From NCBI GenBank assembly GCA_902651635.1, contig CACRSC010000030.1:514344-578343 (forward strand): DNA of 64,000 nucleotides, written 5' to 3'. Below, piece by piece: positions 1 through 11,697 of this stretch (position 1 is its first letter; the number at the start of each line of letters is the position of its first letter). Both the position numbers and the translations under genes were made by a program. Under the pieces are notes generated by a model. That model had not been told where the DNA came from. It worked only from the letters and a program-made list of their open reading frames with translations, and made no database searches. Source of the stretch: Mastigamoeba balamuthi. Its lineage: Eukaryota; Evosea; Mastigamoebida; Mastigamoebidae.

Positions 1-1686
1 TGCTCGAGGCCGACATCAAGGTCTGGATGCTCACGGGCGACAAGCAGGAGACCGCCATCAACATCGGCTTCGCCTGCCAGCTCCTCACCAGTGCGCCGCC
101 GCCTCTGCCTCTGCTCTGTGGGGTGGGCAAAAGGGCAATTTGTGTTCGCTGCGCTGCCCTCGAGGATGCCAATCGAGGCCGCGCCCCTTTAACGCTCTCT
201 GTGGGGCACTACTGTCCTCCGGTGGGCTCGACTGCCATTGTGGTTCCTGCAAGCGCAACTATAACTCCTTCTCTCTTTGTCGTGGCTTTTTTCGAGGGAC
301 ACTACTGTCCTCACATCTCGGGGCACGGCTGCCTTTGTGGTTCCTTCAAGCGCAGCTATAACTCCGTTCTCTCCTTGTCTTGGCTTTGTCAACACGACCG
401 AATGCGCTCTCGGCTGACGCCTGACCCCCCGTGCGTGTCTCTGCGGCGCAGAGGAGATGCAGCTGATGGTCCTCAACGAGGAGAGCGAGGAGGGGACGCG
501 GGCAGCGCTGGAGAAGAGGCTGGGCGAGGCGCCCGGCGCCGAGGACGAGGGGCGGGGCACGGCGCTGGTGGTGGACAGCACGACGCTGGACTTTGCGCTG
601 GGCGAGCAGCTGCAGGGGCGGCTGCTGGCGCTGGCCTCTGGCTGCAAGGCCGTCGTCTGCTGCCGCTGCACGCCGCTGCAGAAGGCCCGCGTGGTGCAGC
701 TCGTGCGCGAGAGCCTGGGCCTCATCACGCTGGCCATCGGCGACGGCGCCAACGACGTCAGCATGATCCAGTCGGCCCACGTCGGCGTGGGCATCAGCGG
801 CGAGGAGGGCCTGCAGGCCGCGCGCTCGAGCGACTACGCCATCGCGCAGTTCCGCTTCCTGCGGCGCCTGCTGTTCGTGCACGGGCGCTACGCGTACCGG
901 CGGCTCTCGCTGCTGATCCTCTACTCGTTCTACAAGAGCATCGCGCTCTACCTGACGCAGTTCTGGTACACGTTCGCCAACGGCTTCTCGGGGCAGAGCC
1001 TCTACGACCGCTGGACGCTGACGGTCTACAACGTGCTCTTCACGTTCGTGCCCGTCATCGTCTTCGGCATGTTCGACAAGGACGTCCTCGAGGACACGGT
1101 CCGCGCCTTCCCGCGGCTCTACGCGCTGGGCCAGCGCCGCGAGGTCTTCAACTACCGCGCGTTCTTCGGGTGGGCGCTCAACGCGCTCTGGCACTCGTTC
1201 GTGGCGTTCATCGTGCCGTTTGCGGCGCACCAGCACTCGCTGACGTTCGCCTGCGGCTGGAACGACGACATGTTCTCGTTCGGCCTCGCCGTCTACACGA
1301 GCGTCGTCGTCGTCGTCTCGCTCAAGCTCTACTGCGAGACGCGCTGCTGGACGTGGATCACGCACACGGCCTACTGGGTCTGCCTCGGCCTCTACCTGCT
1401 CTGGCTCGTCATCTACGGCTCCTTCTGGCCCGCGCACCTCGGCCTCGGCGAGAACATGTGGTTCCTCTTCTTCAACATGTTCCGCGCCCCCACGTTCTGG
1501 TTCCTCATCATCCTCTGCCCCGTCGTCGCCCTCGCCCGCGACGTCTGCTGGAAGTACTACAGCAGGATGTACTGGCCCAGGCCCATCCACATCGCCCAGG
1601 AGCTCGAGTGGCTCGCCAAGCACGGCGGCGCCGGCGACAACCTCGAGACCGGCAGCAGTGCGCTTGCCACGCCCTCGCATCTTTGA
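1..1686 (+). CDS. P4-type ATPase (phospholipid flippase), 3' part
   Basis: Lipid flippase that moves aminophospholipids to the cytosolic leaflet by a P-type ATPase cycle. Only the C-terminal part is in the window. Exon 1-90 carries the P-domain motif MLTGDKQETAINIGFAC. A 361-nt intron (91-451, GT...AG) follows, then one long exon from 452 to the TGA at 1684-1686. That exon holds GDGANDVSMIQSAHVGVGI (Mg-binding hinge), the DYAIAQF segment and about six hydrophobic helices of the flippase C-terminal domain (YSFYKSIALYLTQFWY, YGSFWPAHLG). The junction gives LLT-K-EMQLMVL with frame kept. The catalytic DKTGT lies off the left edge. It ends shortly before a tRNA gene. Family assignment is firm; the subtype (ATP8, 9, 10 or 11-like) is not determined. 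Confidence 0.93.
201..389 (+). repeat. Imperfect direct repeat inside the flippase intron
   Basis: Two units of roughly 90 bp (about 202-288 and 296-389) share GGCACTACTGTCCTC, TTGTGGTTCCT, CAAGCGCA and CTATAACTCC. They lie wholly inside intron 91-451 and explain why this intron is longer than most others here. No coding potential is apparent. Confidence 0.7.
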
Positions 1687-2128
1687 AGGTTTTACTTTAT
1701 CTTGGTTGTTCTTTCACTTTGCTTTACTTTCATAACCAATTTATACCATTGAGTTATGGCCCCTGCCCTTTGTTGGGTTCTTAATGCGGTCCTCTCAGCA
1801 GCCTTGGCAGGAACACCGCTGGTCCCCTTCGCAGAGGCCGAAGACGACCTGCAGGGCAGCAGCAAGTGAGCAGCAAGGAGTAGCAAGGAGCAGACAACCA
1901 ACGATGGTGGCCGTGTTGTTTGTTACACTCACCAATGGGGATGACACTCATACATACATGCACGCAGAACACAGCACAACACATGTCAATTGCGAAAAAT
2001 TGAACAGCGTCCTTTGCTTCAATTTGCTGCTCTACTACTGCGTTCCGAGGCGTATGTGCTTCTGTGGGGTTGTGATCAGCAGAGAGTCGCCTTAGTTCTG
2101 GTTCTTCTGTTCGAACTTAATGTGAAGT
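1687..2128. other. Intergenic, no gene seen
   Basis: This stretch lies between the flippase stop and tRNA-Ala. It is less GC-rich than the flanking exons and presumably includes the flippase 3' UTR. No open frame with a recognisable family was found on either strand. Confidence 0.5.
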
Positions 2129-2201
2129 GGGGGTTTAGCTCACTTGGTAGAGCACTCCCTTGGCATGGGAGAGGCACGGGGATCGAAGCCCCGAACCTCC
2201 A
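2129..2201 (+). tRNA. tRNA-Ala(GGC), copy 1
   Basis: A 73-nt cloverleaf. Acceptor GGGGGTT pairs with AACCTCC and includes the G3-U70 wobble pair that is the classical alanine identity element. D arm AGCTC...GAGC, anticodon stem CTCCC/GGGAG with loop TTGGCAT (anticodon GGC), T stem CGGGG/CCCCG with loop ATCGAAG. There is no intron, and CCA is not encoded. It is identical to the copy at 19062-19134. The T loop has A54 instead of T54. The GGC anticodon is unusual for a eukaryotic nuclear tRNA-Ala. Confidence 0.92.
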
Positions 2202-2238
2202 AATCTTTTTGTTTAAATCACAGGGCGGTCCCTCGCAC

Positions 2239-5200
2239 TCAGAGCGCCTCGATCTGCGCGCTGCACTGGGGTGTCGTGCACGCCGACGGCCCAGCGGCAG
2301 ACCCCTCGGCCTCATCAGGCGCCACAGCGCCGCCGGCGCGCGTGCCCAGGGCCACGTCGAGCGCGACGCGTTCAATTGACTGCTCGACCTCTGCGAACGC
2401 GGGCCTCCGCGCGGGGTCCCCGTGCCACGCGCTAGCCAGCAGCTCGCGGAGACCCGCGGGGCAGTCGGCGGGGATCTCGGGCCTGCCTCCCTCGACGACG
2501 TGGCGCGAGAGGATGTAGATGGACGTGGCCTCGTCGCCGCCAAAGGCCTTGCGGCCCGTCCAGAGCTCCCAGAGCAGCACAGCGTAGCTGTACACGTCCG
2601 CGGGCGTCGACGCGGAGCCCCCGTCGATCATGGCCTCAGGCGCCATGTACGCGGGCGTCCCCACGCCGCTGGTCATGCGAAGCAGCTCGGCGGCGCAGCC
2701 CCCGCAGATGGTCCGCGAGGTCCCGAAGTCGGTGATCCTGCAATCGATATTTCTAAGTCAAAATTGACTTGGGGGAAGAGCCACTGCTGCGCCAAAACGC
2801 CACGACGGGGGCAGCGCACTTGGCCACGACGGGGCAATCGAGTGAGAGGGTCATGATCAGCACATTGTCGGGCTTGAGGTCGCGGTGCCTGCGGGACTCT
2901 GAGGCTGCGAAGTGGGAGTGGGGGCAAACTTACACAATGCCGCACGCGTGCAGGAACTTCATGCCGCTCGCGACGTTGCTGGCGACGCGCAGGCGGTACA
3001 GCTGGCTCAGTGTCTGGCGCTGCATGACCCCTGCGAGGCTGCCGTGCGGCGCGAACTCGGTGACGAGTGACACGCGCCTGGGGACGACAGCGGCGCCGTA
3101 GAACGTCACGACGAACGGCGAGCGGATCTGCTCGAGGATGTCGATCTCGCGGCCCAGCTCCTCGAGCGAGAGGTACGATCCACCGCGTATCTGCTTGATG
3201 GCCACCTCGCTACCACGCCACGTGCCGCGGTAGACGGTCCCGAAGTTGCCCTCGCCCACCACGTCCCCAAAGACCAGCTCGTCGTAGTCGATCCGTGTGC
3301 TCAGCTTCCCGCGCACCGCCAGCCCCACCTTCTTGTGCTCCTTAATCGTGTTGCCCTCGCTCGCCTCGTCTGCACCGCCGAAGGAGTTTTTTCACTTAGG
3401 TTTGGTTTCCCCAATTTTGACTTCGTATTTGTCGACTGAAAAATGGTGTTCGTTTGGTTCCGCACAGTTGACAACGAGGAGGAGGGGGTCGTCGATTGAG
3501 GCAGTGCAGTGCATCGTGACGGAGACCTCCACGACGGCGTTGCCGCCGCGGGGGATGGTTCCCTCGCCGGGTGCGGCCTGGACGGTGTACTTGTTGCTCG
3601 TGGGCAGGCAGAGGTAGTACCTCAGGCTGTGCGCGCTCCTGTTGGCCACCGTCAGCCTGTCTGTGATGGCTGCGCCCACCCCGGCCTGCTGCCCGTTGAG
3701 GCTGAACGTGGCGATGCGTGGCTCCACGTCCCACACGTCGCTGGCGCTGGTCTCGCTGCGGAGCCCCCAGAGTCAGTTGGGTGCACTGCTGTCCTGTGTG
3801 GGCACGCGTGCCTCGAGTCCACGAAGTCGGGCGGGATGGGCGGGGGCAGCGTGATAGACGACGTGAGGGCCATCTTGAGCGCGGGGGGCACGCTGCTGTC
3901 GCCGGGCGGCATGGGGTCGCTGGCCACGCAGCTGTCGACGTTGACAGAGAGCATCAGGGGCGTCTGCATCTTCTGCGCCCCCTGCGCCTGCCCGCCCTCT
4001 CCCCTGCGGCGCCTGCGGCATCCCAAGTCCCGCGAAGGGTGTCAGCGAGTCCCCGGCCCCGTCTGGACGGCGGCGCACCGCATTCTCAGGGCCACGAGCC
4101 CGGCGACGAGGACGCCGGCGACCACGGCAGTGCCGGCGACCCCAGCAGCGACGCCGGCGGCCACGGCGCGCCTGCTCTGCCCTGTGCTGTTCCTGCCCCC
4201 CTCCTGCTCGCCGCCGCCGCTGCGGGACGACGAGGGCGGCGGCAGCCCGCTCAGAATGCTCGCAGAGGGGCTGCTGCTGCTGCTGCTGCTGCCCAAGTGA
4301 GGGGCAGAGGACGACGTCGAGGAGCTCGAGCGACGGCTGGAGTTAGTGGAGCTGTGTTGCTGCTGATGCTGCTGATGCTCTGAGGGCAGCGAGCCTGTGC
4401 TCTGCCCCTCGGACCGCGATGCCGCAGAGCTCGAGTGCGACAGTGGCGATGACGAAGACGGCGAGGACGACGATGAGCTGCCGGCCGATTGGGAATGCGG
4501 CGGTGGCGGCGGCGGGACAATTGCCGACGACGACGAGGACGGCACTGTCAGCAACGACGAGGAGGCGGTACACGCGGGCGCTGCCGTCACGACGCACGAC
4601 GACGCCGCGCTGGGGCTGGCGCAGGTGCCGCGCATCGAGCAGGAGCCCGTGAACGCGGGAGCGTCCCCCGTCAGCGGGTTGCCGTCGAGCACACTGGCGT
4701 GCACAGCAGCGCACGCAGGCCGTCACTCGGGTGCGCGAGCAAAAGGGCGAGGGAGGGAGGGCGGGCGCACAGCGTCTTGAGCTGCGCGAGCGTCCGGAGC
4801 ACAGGGGGCACGGGGCCCGCGATGCCGTCGTTGGTGAGGTTCCTGCGCGGGTGGGGAGCCGTGTGAGCTCCGTCGGTGGCACTCTCGCGCGGGGCGCACA
4901 GCGTCGCGAGCAGCGGGGGCATCGCGGCCACGACGCTCGAGAGGTTCGTGCCCCTCGCCAGCGCGTTGTTCGCCAGCGTGCTGCGCGTGTCGACAGCGCG
5001 TCAGTCGCCGCTGGGGAACTCGGGGGGGGCCGAAGAGGTCGAGGGGCGCAGCGCACAAGTGCCTGAGGCCCTGCAGCGACGCCAGCGACGCGGGGACGAG
5101 CGCGACGCCCGCATCGGCGTCGAGGGCGATGGCGACGGCGACGGTGGCCCCGTTGGCGGTGGCGGTGACCCACGGCAGGTCGTCGACCTTGCCCGAGGGG

Positions 5201-5635
5201 TCCGCGATGCAAGCCGCGAGGCTGCCGTAGGCCTGCGGACGCCCCCACGTGGCCACCCACGCGCACAGCTCCGCCTTGTCTCTCGCCGCCTGCCCCGCCG
5301 CCGCCGCTGCTGCTGGGCCCCCGCGAGCCCCGCCCGTGAGCCTCCCAAAACCCCTTGCCAAATAGAGAAGGTGCTCTTTGCACGGAACGCGAGCCTCGGG
5401 TCTCGCGCAGAGCCGTTTTCAGCGCGCAGCGCTCGCAGGGGATCCGGCGGGAGAGAGGGAGAGAGGGCCCCAGGCCAGCAGGCGCTGCTGCTGCCAAGAG
5501 GACGAGCGACAAAGTGCGAGGGCAGAGTGGGCAGGGCTGGGCAGGGGTGGACGAACGGGGACAGGGCGACGCCAGGAGCAGCCAGAGCAGCAGTGGGGGG
5601 AGCGCAGCGGGCAGAGAGCGCGGAGAGCGCAGCAT
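2239..5635 (-). CDS. LRR receptor-like TKL protein kinase with MSP-like segment
   Basis: Predicted single-pass receptor kinase of the tyrosine-kinase-like group. Proposed start 5635 opens a hydrophobic signal sequence (MLRSPRSLPAALPPLLLWLL). Then come LRR-like ectodomain exons (VPASLASLQGLRHL; NLTNDGIAGPVPPVLRTL; LDGNPLTG), a Ser/Pro-rich stalk and a transmembrane helix (AGVAAGVAGTAVVAGVLVAG) stopped by basic residues. Cytosolic exons include 3806-4012, 3466-3755 (an MSP/ASH-like beta domain after SDVWDVEPRIATFSLNG), 2934-3369 (GEGNFGTVYRG, VAIKQI), 2820-2888 (HRDLKPDN) and 2239-2737 (ITDFGTS, GTPAYMAPEA). All kinase catalytic motifs are present. Kinase junctions are exact by frame; the 5' exons above about 4700 are approximate. 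The MSP assignment rests on fold-like pattern only. Confidence 0.85.
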
Positions 5636-5812
5636 CTGGGAGGCCTGGGAAGGCGCTGGGTGGTCGGGGGTCTCTGCTGGGGGGTCGTGGGCCCTCCCTC
5701 GGCCAGGCCTCTTGCGCAATGACCGCAGGAATCGCCCAGGGCGAAAAACGGGCTTTTGTCCTTGGCACGGGGACTGCTCTTTTTGGCCACCGCGTTTGGC
5801 GGGATGAAAAAG

Positions 5813-5885
5813 TGCGACCTGCCGGGATTGAACCAGCGACCTTTAGATCTTCAGTCTAACGCGCTACCAGCTGCGCCAAGGTCGC
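5813..5885 (-). tRNA. tRNA-Phe(GAA)
   Basis: A 73-nt cloverleaf on the minus strand. Acceptor GCGACCT/AGGTCGC, anticodon stem TTAGA/TCTAA with loop CTGAAGA (anticodon GAA), canonical B box GGTTCAATCC. No intron. It lies upstream of the receptor kinase start. Confidence 0.95.
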
Positions 5886-6306
5886 ATTCACATAATTCGC
5901 GATTGTAAGCCGGCATGCCCCGGCGCTGCGCAGAGCTTCTACGTGGAAGTCGAAGGCGGCGCCGCGCGCGATCGCGTGGCAGGATAGCGCCCGCCGACGA
6001 CAGGCGCACCCGCTGGACGCCCAGCGCAGCGTGTATACTCGCACCGGGCCCTGGTCTGCAGTATTTGTATTTCCGCGCGTGAGGAAAAAGGGGCGATAAT
6101 GACCGATGGCGCGGCGAAAGGGCGCGGCGATGCGGTCATCGGTGACATCAACAGGGCGGCGCGGGGTGCGCGGGGCGGGCCTCTTTTTTTTCTCTGTGAC
6201 GGTCGCTTGTGCTTAATCGGTCCCACCCAGCCTTGTGCGTCCCGCGTGCCCAGCCCTCCTCTCCCCTCTCCTCCCCACGCCCCCCTGACCCGTGGTGCGC
6301 AGGAGG
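5886..6306. promoter_or_regulatory. Upstream region of RPL31
   Basis: Intergenic stretch holding the RPL31 promoter and leader. A pyrimidine-rich run followed by GTGGTGCGCAG ends only a few bases before the RPL31 ATG, which looks like a 3' splice site. A 5' UTR intron is therefore likely. No other gene was seen. Confidence 0.4.
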
Positions 6307-6684
6307 ATGCCGAGCCAGAAGAAGGAGGCGAGCAGCGCGAAGCGTGCGGCGGCGGGGGCCGTGGCGCGCGAGTACACGATCAACCTGCACCGCCGCCTGC
6401 ACAAGATCGCGTTCAAGCACAAGGCGCCCCGCGCGCTCAAGGAGGTCAAGCACTTTGCGGCGACGACCATGGGCACGCGCGACGTGCGCGTCGACGCGCG
6501 CCTCAACAAGTTCCTCTGGAGCAAGGGCATCCGCAACGTGCCCTTCCGCGTGCGCGTGCGCCTGACCCGCAAGCGCAGCGAGGACGCCGAGGGCAACAAG
6601 GGCGCCATGTACACCCTCGTCACCTACGTCCCCGTCGAGGGCTTCAAGGGCCTCCAGACCACCAACGTCTCCCTCTCGGACTAA
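6307..6684 (+). CDS. RPL31: 60S ribosomal protein L31 (eL31)
   Basis: Structural protein of the large ribosomal subunit, near the exit tunnel. A single coding exon of 125 aa matches the family length. Conserved blocks are visible: [64 protein letters not shown] and [17 protein letters not shown]. The ATG at 6307 is chosen because it directly follows a 3' splice-like site and starts MPSQKKEAS, a normal basic N terminus. Upstream in-frame sequence is not conserved in the family. Confidence 0.97.
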   Translation: MPSQKKEASSAKRAAAGAVAREYTINLHRRLHKIAFKHKAPRALKEVKHFAATTMGTRDVRVDARLNKFLWSKGIRNVPFRVRVRLTRKRSEDAEGNKGAMYTLVTYVPVEGFKGLQTTNVSLSD

Positions 6685-7010
6685 GCTGCTGTCCCACAGC
6701 CCTCTGTGGACCGTGACCTGACTGACTGACCGACCGCCGTCTGACGCCCCCCCTTCGCTCTCCCGGATTGACCCCCACAAGCCAACGGGAGATCTTTGGC
6801 CCCTCTATTACTGCACCCCTCGCCTGCCGCTCTCTACGACACTGCTCTGCTCTGCTCTGCTTGTTGCTCGCTGTTTGTTTTTTCCACAACAGCACAGAGC
6901 TCACTGCCACACGAATACCAGACAATTGACACGAGTTCTCCCGCGCTCAGCTCCCGCAACCCACACGGTGCCATTGGCCTGCGCCTGTGGGCTCCCCTCG
7001 TTCTCAGCTC
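6685..7010. other. Convergent intergenic region, no gene seen
   Basis: Shared 3' region of RPL31 (+) and the VWA protein (-). It contains short repeats (GACTGACTGACCGACC, CTCTGCTCTGCTCTGC) and no recognisable coding sequence. Confidence 0.5.
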
Positions 7011-8762
7011 TCAGCAGCGCATCATCCCCAGCAGCGCCAGGGCCAGCAGCCAGCCCAGGGGCACCAGCGCAGCCCCCGCGCACTTGGCCACGTAGAGCTT
7101 CTCGGCGGCGGTCCTGCCGGCCACCACGCCCTGGCAGGGGCCCTGGCCCGCCGCCTGCGCGCAGCAGACGCGGTCCGCGTAGCTCGCCGACGCGTTGGCC
7201 CGCGCGGGGCAGAGCAGCGCCGAGGCGTTGAGGCCCGCGCAGAGCTGCGGCGCCCCGTCGCCCGCCCACGTGGGCGCGCAGCGCGTGGCGTTGGCGGGCC
7301 CCAGCGGCAGCGGCGGGCGGCCGAACCAGCGCTCGGGCGTGTCGTCGGGCCCGCACTCGCCGCCCGTGGCCCCCGGGTGCGCGCGCCTGAACGCCTGCGC
7401 CTGCGCCAGCGGGTCGCACTGGGGCGCCGCCTCGCGGGCCTCTGCCACGGCGTCGGCGGCCGCGAGGACGACGGCCTCGTCCCACGCGCTGGCGTTGGCC
7501 GCATCCGCCCCGCGGACGACCACGTCGAGCGAGACGACGCCCAGCAGCCGCGACGTCGGCAGCGGCCCCGCGAAGACGGGCACCGCGACGGTGGCCGTGC
7601 CGCTGCTGGCGCCCGAGCTGAGCGGGAGCAGCGCCGACCACGCGGGGGCGTAGGCGCGGCCGGCGGCGGCGAGGGCGGCGCGGGCGTCGAGGGCGAGGTG
7701 GTCGTTCCAGAGGCTGAGGTGGTCGGTGGTGGCCTGGCTGCCGCCGACGACCTGCACGTGGGCGCCGCCCGTGTAGCAGCTGAGCGCGCGCAGGCGGCCC
7801 TCCTTGCTCCAGCGCGTCAGGCTGTACGTGTAGACGCGCGGCGGCACCGCGCTGGCCCCCTGCAGCCGCGCCAGCAGCGGGTAGAGGTCGCGCACGCGCT
7901 CGCGGTTCTCGCCGTCGGTCACCAGCAGCAGCACGCGCGGGCAGCGCGCTGCTCCGGGGCTGCGGCGGGCGAAGAGGTCAAAGGCCCCGTAGGCCCTGCG
8001 CAGGCCCGCGCGGTACAGCGAGCCCCCCGAGGCGGCCATGCGGCAGTAGTCGCTCTCGAGCGCCCAGAGCGCGTCGGGCGTCGCGCGGGAGAGGCCCAGG
8101 TCGGGGCCCTCGGCGAGCGTCTCGGCCTCGTTGCTGAAGACGCTGAGCGCCGCGTGGTCGCGCGGGCCCAGCAGCCCCAGCATGGCCGCGGCGACGGCCT
8201 TGGCCTTGCCCCAGACGCCGTCGTAGGACATGGAGCTGCTGCGGTCCAGCAGCACCTGCACGCACTTGGGCCCCGAGAGCGTCGCAGCGTACGTCGCCGT
8301 CAGGCGCTCGTCCGTGTTGTTGGCGGCGGCTGCGGCGCCCGGGTAGGCGCGCGTGACGCCGCTGGCGGTCGTGAAGCGCACGGCCAGCGTCGTCGCGGGG
8401 TCGTAGGCGGCGGCCAGCGCCCCCTCGGCCAGCGCCGTCCACGCGACGTCCTCGTCGGCCGCCGCCCGCTGCGCCTCCGACGTCGCCGGCGCCCTGCGCA
8501 CGCTGCTGTGCCCCAGGTCCCCCAGCGCCCCCGTGCACTTGCCGCACGTGCCCTCCTGCGCCCACGCCAGCCAGCCAGCCAGTCAGCTAGAGCAGCGCAC
8601 AGCGCGGGGGCAACTGCGGGGGCGCCGCACGTCGACCACCAGGTCCGAGTGCAGGCACGTCCCGTTGAGCGCTGACGAGTACGCCGAGTAGCTGCACGGC
8701 GCGGCGCTGATGTGCGCGCACCGGCTCTGCGTGCGTGCGGGGTGAGGCGTCAGAGAGAGAGA

Positions 8763-8793
<31 letters not shown>

Positions 8794-8978
8794 GGGGGAG
8801 AAGAGGAGATGGCGAGAGTGCAAGCGTTGTGTGCGCGGACCGCGTAGATGGACGAGAGCTCAGAGGCGAGCTTCACGAGGGCCGCCTCGCGCTCGTCGAC
8901 GAGGGCGGGTCGGCCGTGGGCAGGGGCGCAGCACGCGGCCGCGACGAGGCCCACCCACAGCAGCAGCGCCCTCTGCAT
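7011..8978 (-). CDS. VWA-domain membrane protein, calcium channel alpha2delta-like
   Basis: Predicted secreted or surface protein of 592 aa in three exons: 8841-8978, 8631-8726 and 7011-8555; the lengths sum to a multiple of three. Signal peptide MQRALLLWVGLVAAACC. Before the VWA domain it has VRFTTASGVTRAYP, resembling alpha2delta's segment ahead of its MIDAS. The VWA MIDAS is intact (LLDRSSSM with the DxSxS pattern, and LLVTDGENRER). A Cache-like middle region (VYTYSLTRW, LLGVVSLDVVV) is followed by a Cys-rich part and a C-terminal hydrophobic helix (LVPLGWLLALALLGMM). Family knowledge: alpha2delta proteins modulate surface channels and bind divalent ions. Whether this one partners a channel is inference. 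Intron 1 contains a (GT)n tract. Confidence 0.82.
8763..8787 (+). repeat. (GT)n microsatellite in intron
   Basis: About 12 GT units in intron 1 of the VWA gene, followed by a purine-rich stretch. Confidence 0.95.
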
Positions 8979-9101
8979 ATCACAGAAAGAAAAACGAAAT
9001 AGCGGGCAGCCGCTCTCAAGCCCCGCGCGCGTGGCAGTCCGGTCGCGCGATTCGCAAATCTTCGAGATATTTTGTGGCCGAGATACCGCTGCTTGACCCG
9101 C

Positions 9102-9267
9102 TCAGCCAAAGACGCTCGCGAACACGTTGTCGTACTCGCCCGCCAGCGTCTCCGCGGCGTCGACCGGCGCTGCCGCGGGGCTCTGCGCGCTCGCCGGCGC
9201 CTCGCCGGTCCTCGCGGCCTTCGTGGGCGGCGGCGAGCACGGCGGCGACAGCGACACCGGGGGCTCT

Positions 9268-9298
<31 letters not shown>

Positions 9299-11652
9299 GC
9301 CCCGCGGCCTCGGGAGCGCTCCGGCGGGCGGCGGCCTGCCGGACCTGCGACACAAAGTCCGCCGGGGGCCTGGGGACGTAGTGCAGGACGCTCTTGCAGC
9401 AGGCGTGGCCGCAGGCGAGCTTGTTCCTGCACGCGTGGTGGCAGCCGCGCGAGACCACAGGCGACGCCGACCCCGACTGCTGCTGCTGCGTCTGCGGCTG
9501 CGACGGGGGCGCGAGGACGAGGACGTGGTCCAGGCCGACGGTGGTCTCGCAGAGGGCGGCCACGCGCACGGCCCTCCCGCAGTGCACGTCCGCGCGGACG
9601 GTGCCCACGCGCGTGGTCCCCGCGCCCCCGCACACGCGCTGGCAGAGCGCCACGGCGCTGCCCACGCCCACGACCACCGTGAACTCGGCCGCGCAGCAAC
9701 CGCCGCCCGCCGCCTCGGCGCTGCGGACGAGCGGCGAGAGGCGGAGGTCGACCACGAGGGCGCCGTCGCCGGGGGCGAAGGAGACGAGGAGCTCGGGCAG
9801 CAGCAGCGCCGAGAGCGCCGCGCGCACCTGGTCGCCGAACGGGGGCCGCCTGCCGCAGACGGCCTCGACCCTGCGCGGGTCCGCGGCCGCGAGCTTCAGG
9901 AGCCCGTCGACGCCGCTCTCTGCCAGCTGCCGCGCGTGCACCTTGCCGATCTGGTCGATCTGCCGCAGCCCCGCGCTCGCCGGCTGCTCCCACACGCGGT
10001 TCCTCAGGCACGCGGACCTGCGGCGCCCTCTCAGTGCCCCGCGCGAGCGCTGTGGCCGAGCGGAGGCGGAGGGGGCGGCGCACAGGGCGAGGGCGCTGCA
10101 GAGGGCGGCGTAGGAGGGGCGCAGGAGCACGAGGGTCTCGGCGAGGCAGCGGGCGAGGCGGCAGACGCAGCGGAAGACGTGCTGGGCCTCCTGCTTGAGC
10201 CCCCAGTCGTCGGCCTCGCAGTCGCCCAGCACCATCTGGATCAGCAGGAACACCTTGTCCGCGTCCGTCGCCGCCCTGCCCCGCAGCGGGTACCGCACCG
10301 CCCGCTCCTTGCACGCCCTGTTGAGGTGCTTCTTCTCCGACACCCGCTGCCCCCCCGCTGGTCAGCGTCCCTCTCCCTCTCGCTCTCTCTCCCCCACCGC
10401 CGCCAAGCGAGGGCTGCGCACGAGGTGTATGTCCGCGAACTCCCTGGCCCGGCTCAGCGTCATGAGCAGCGCCTCCATGCCGGCGTCGGGCGGCACCGCG
10501 TCGAACAGCCTCATCTGCCGGGGCGGCTCAGCGCAGCGGGGGCAGGGGGCGGGAGAGCGGGCGCGGACAGTCTCGAAGGCCACGTAGAAGCGCGACATGT
10601 TGCGGCCCTTGGGCGTCGCCCGTATGGCGCCGCTGCTCTGCTCGAGGGCCGCCAGCCCCGCAGCGTCCACCTCGCGCAGCGCCCCCAGGCAGATCTCTGC
10701 AGGGGGGCGCAGCGGGTGAGCACCTCTGCCCCCCTCTCAGGGGCGCTGCAGGGGGACCCTGGAGCCTCTCGGCCAGCTTGTCGTCGCTGAGGCCCGCGGG
10801 GACGCCGTAGTGGGCGGGGTTGCGGAGGAGCCTGCGGTAGAGGAACGTGCTGCGCAGCCACGCCATGGCGTCGCCCACACTGCGGACGGACCCCAGGCAG
10901 ACCTCGGCCACCAGGTGCTCCTTGAGGCTTCCCAGCAGCCTGCGCGACGGTGCGGGGGAGACAGGGGGGTCTGGCACACAGGGGGGTCGCTCACGAGCTC
11001 TCGATGGGCTGGTCGTGCAGGGCGATGCGCTCCCACTTGGCCTTGTGCTCGGCCGCCGTCATGATGACCGCGACCCCCTGCGTGTCGAACTGCGGCCGGC
11101 CAGCTCTCCCTGGGCGGCCGCGCAGCCCCCGCTGGGACCCCGGGAGCAGAGAGGGCGGGGGCGGGGCGTGCGCACCGATCATCTGCAGCACGTCGATCTC
11201 CTCGAGCTCCTGGTAGCCCGCGCCCGGCCGGTAGCACTGCGTCGACTTGACGACCACCAGGCGCGCCGGGAAGTTCACGCCCTGCGCCACTGGCAGCCCG
11301 CTCAGCGCGTCCCCCGCGTGGGGAGGACACCTACGCGTGCTGGTGGTGGCCAGCGCCAGGACGGCGTTGCGGCTGAAGAGGTCCTCCACGAGCGCGCGGT
11401 CCGCGCGGGCCATGCCGGCGCTGTGGAACGCCACGCCGCGGCGCAGGCACTCGGCCAGCGCCCTGTCCTTGGCGCGCTCCGCGGCCCGCGCGAGCTCGCG
11501 CGCCTGCTCGGCCCCCGCGACCAGCGCGCGGGCGTCGCAGTCCTTGGCCACCTGCTGCGCCGCAGCCTCTGCGCCCTTGCGCGACGAGCAGAACTCGCGG
11601 AGCGGGGGACACGAGTACTCAGAAAGCGAGACAGAGAGACAGAGGCAGAGAC

Positions 11653-11697
<45 letters not shown>

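Noticed and set aside
9072-10790. Long plus-strand open frames across the HFM1 and VWA genes
   Set aside because: Arg/Pro/Ala-rich shadow frames of GC-rich coding DNA. The minus strand has clear family motifs and splice sites.
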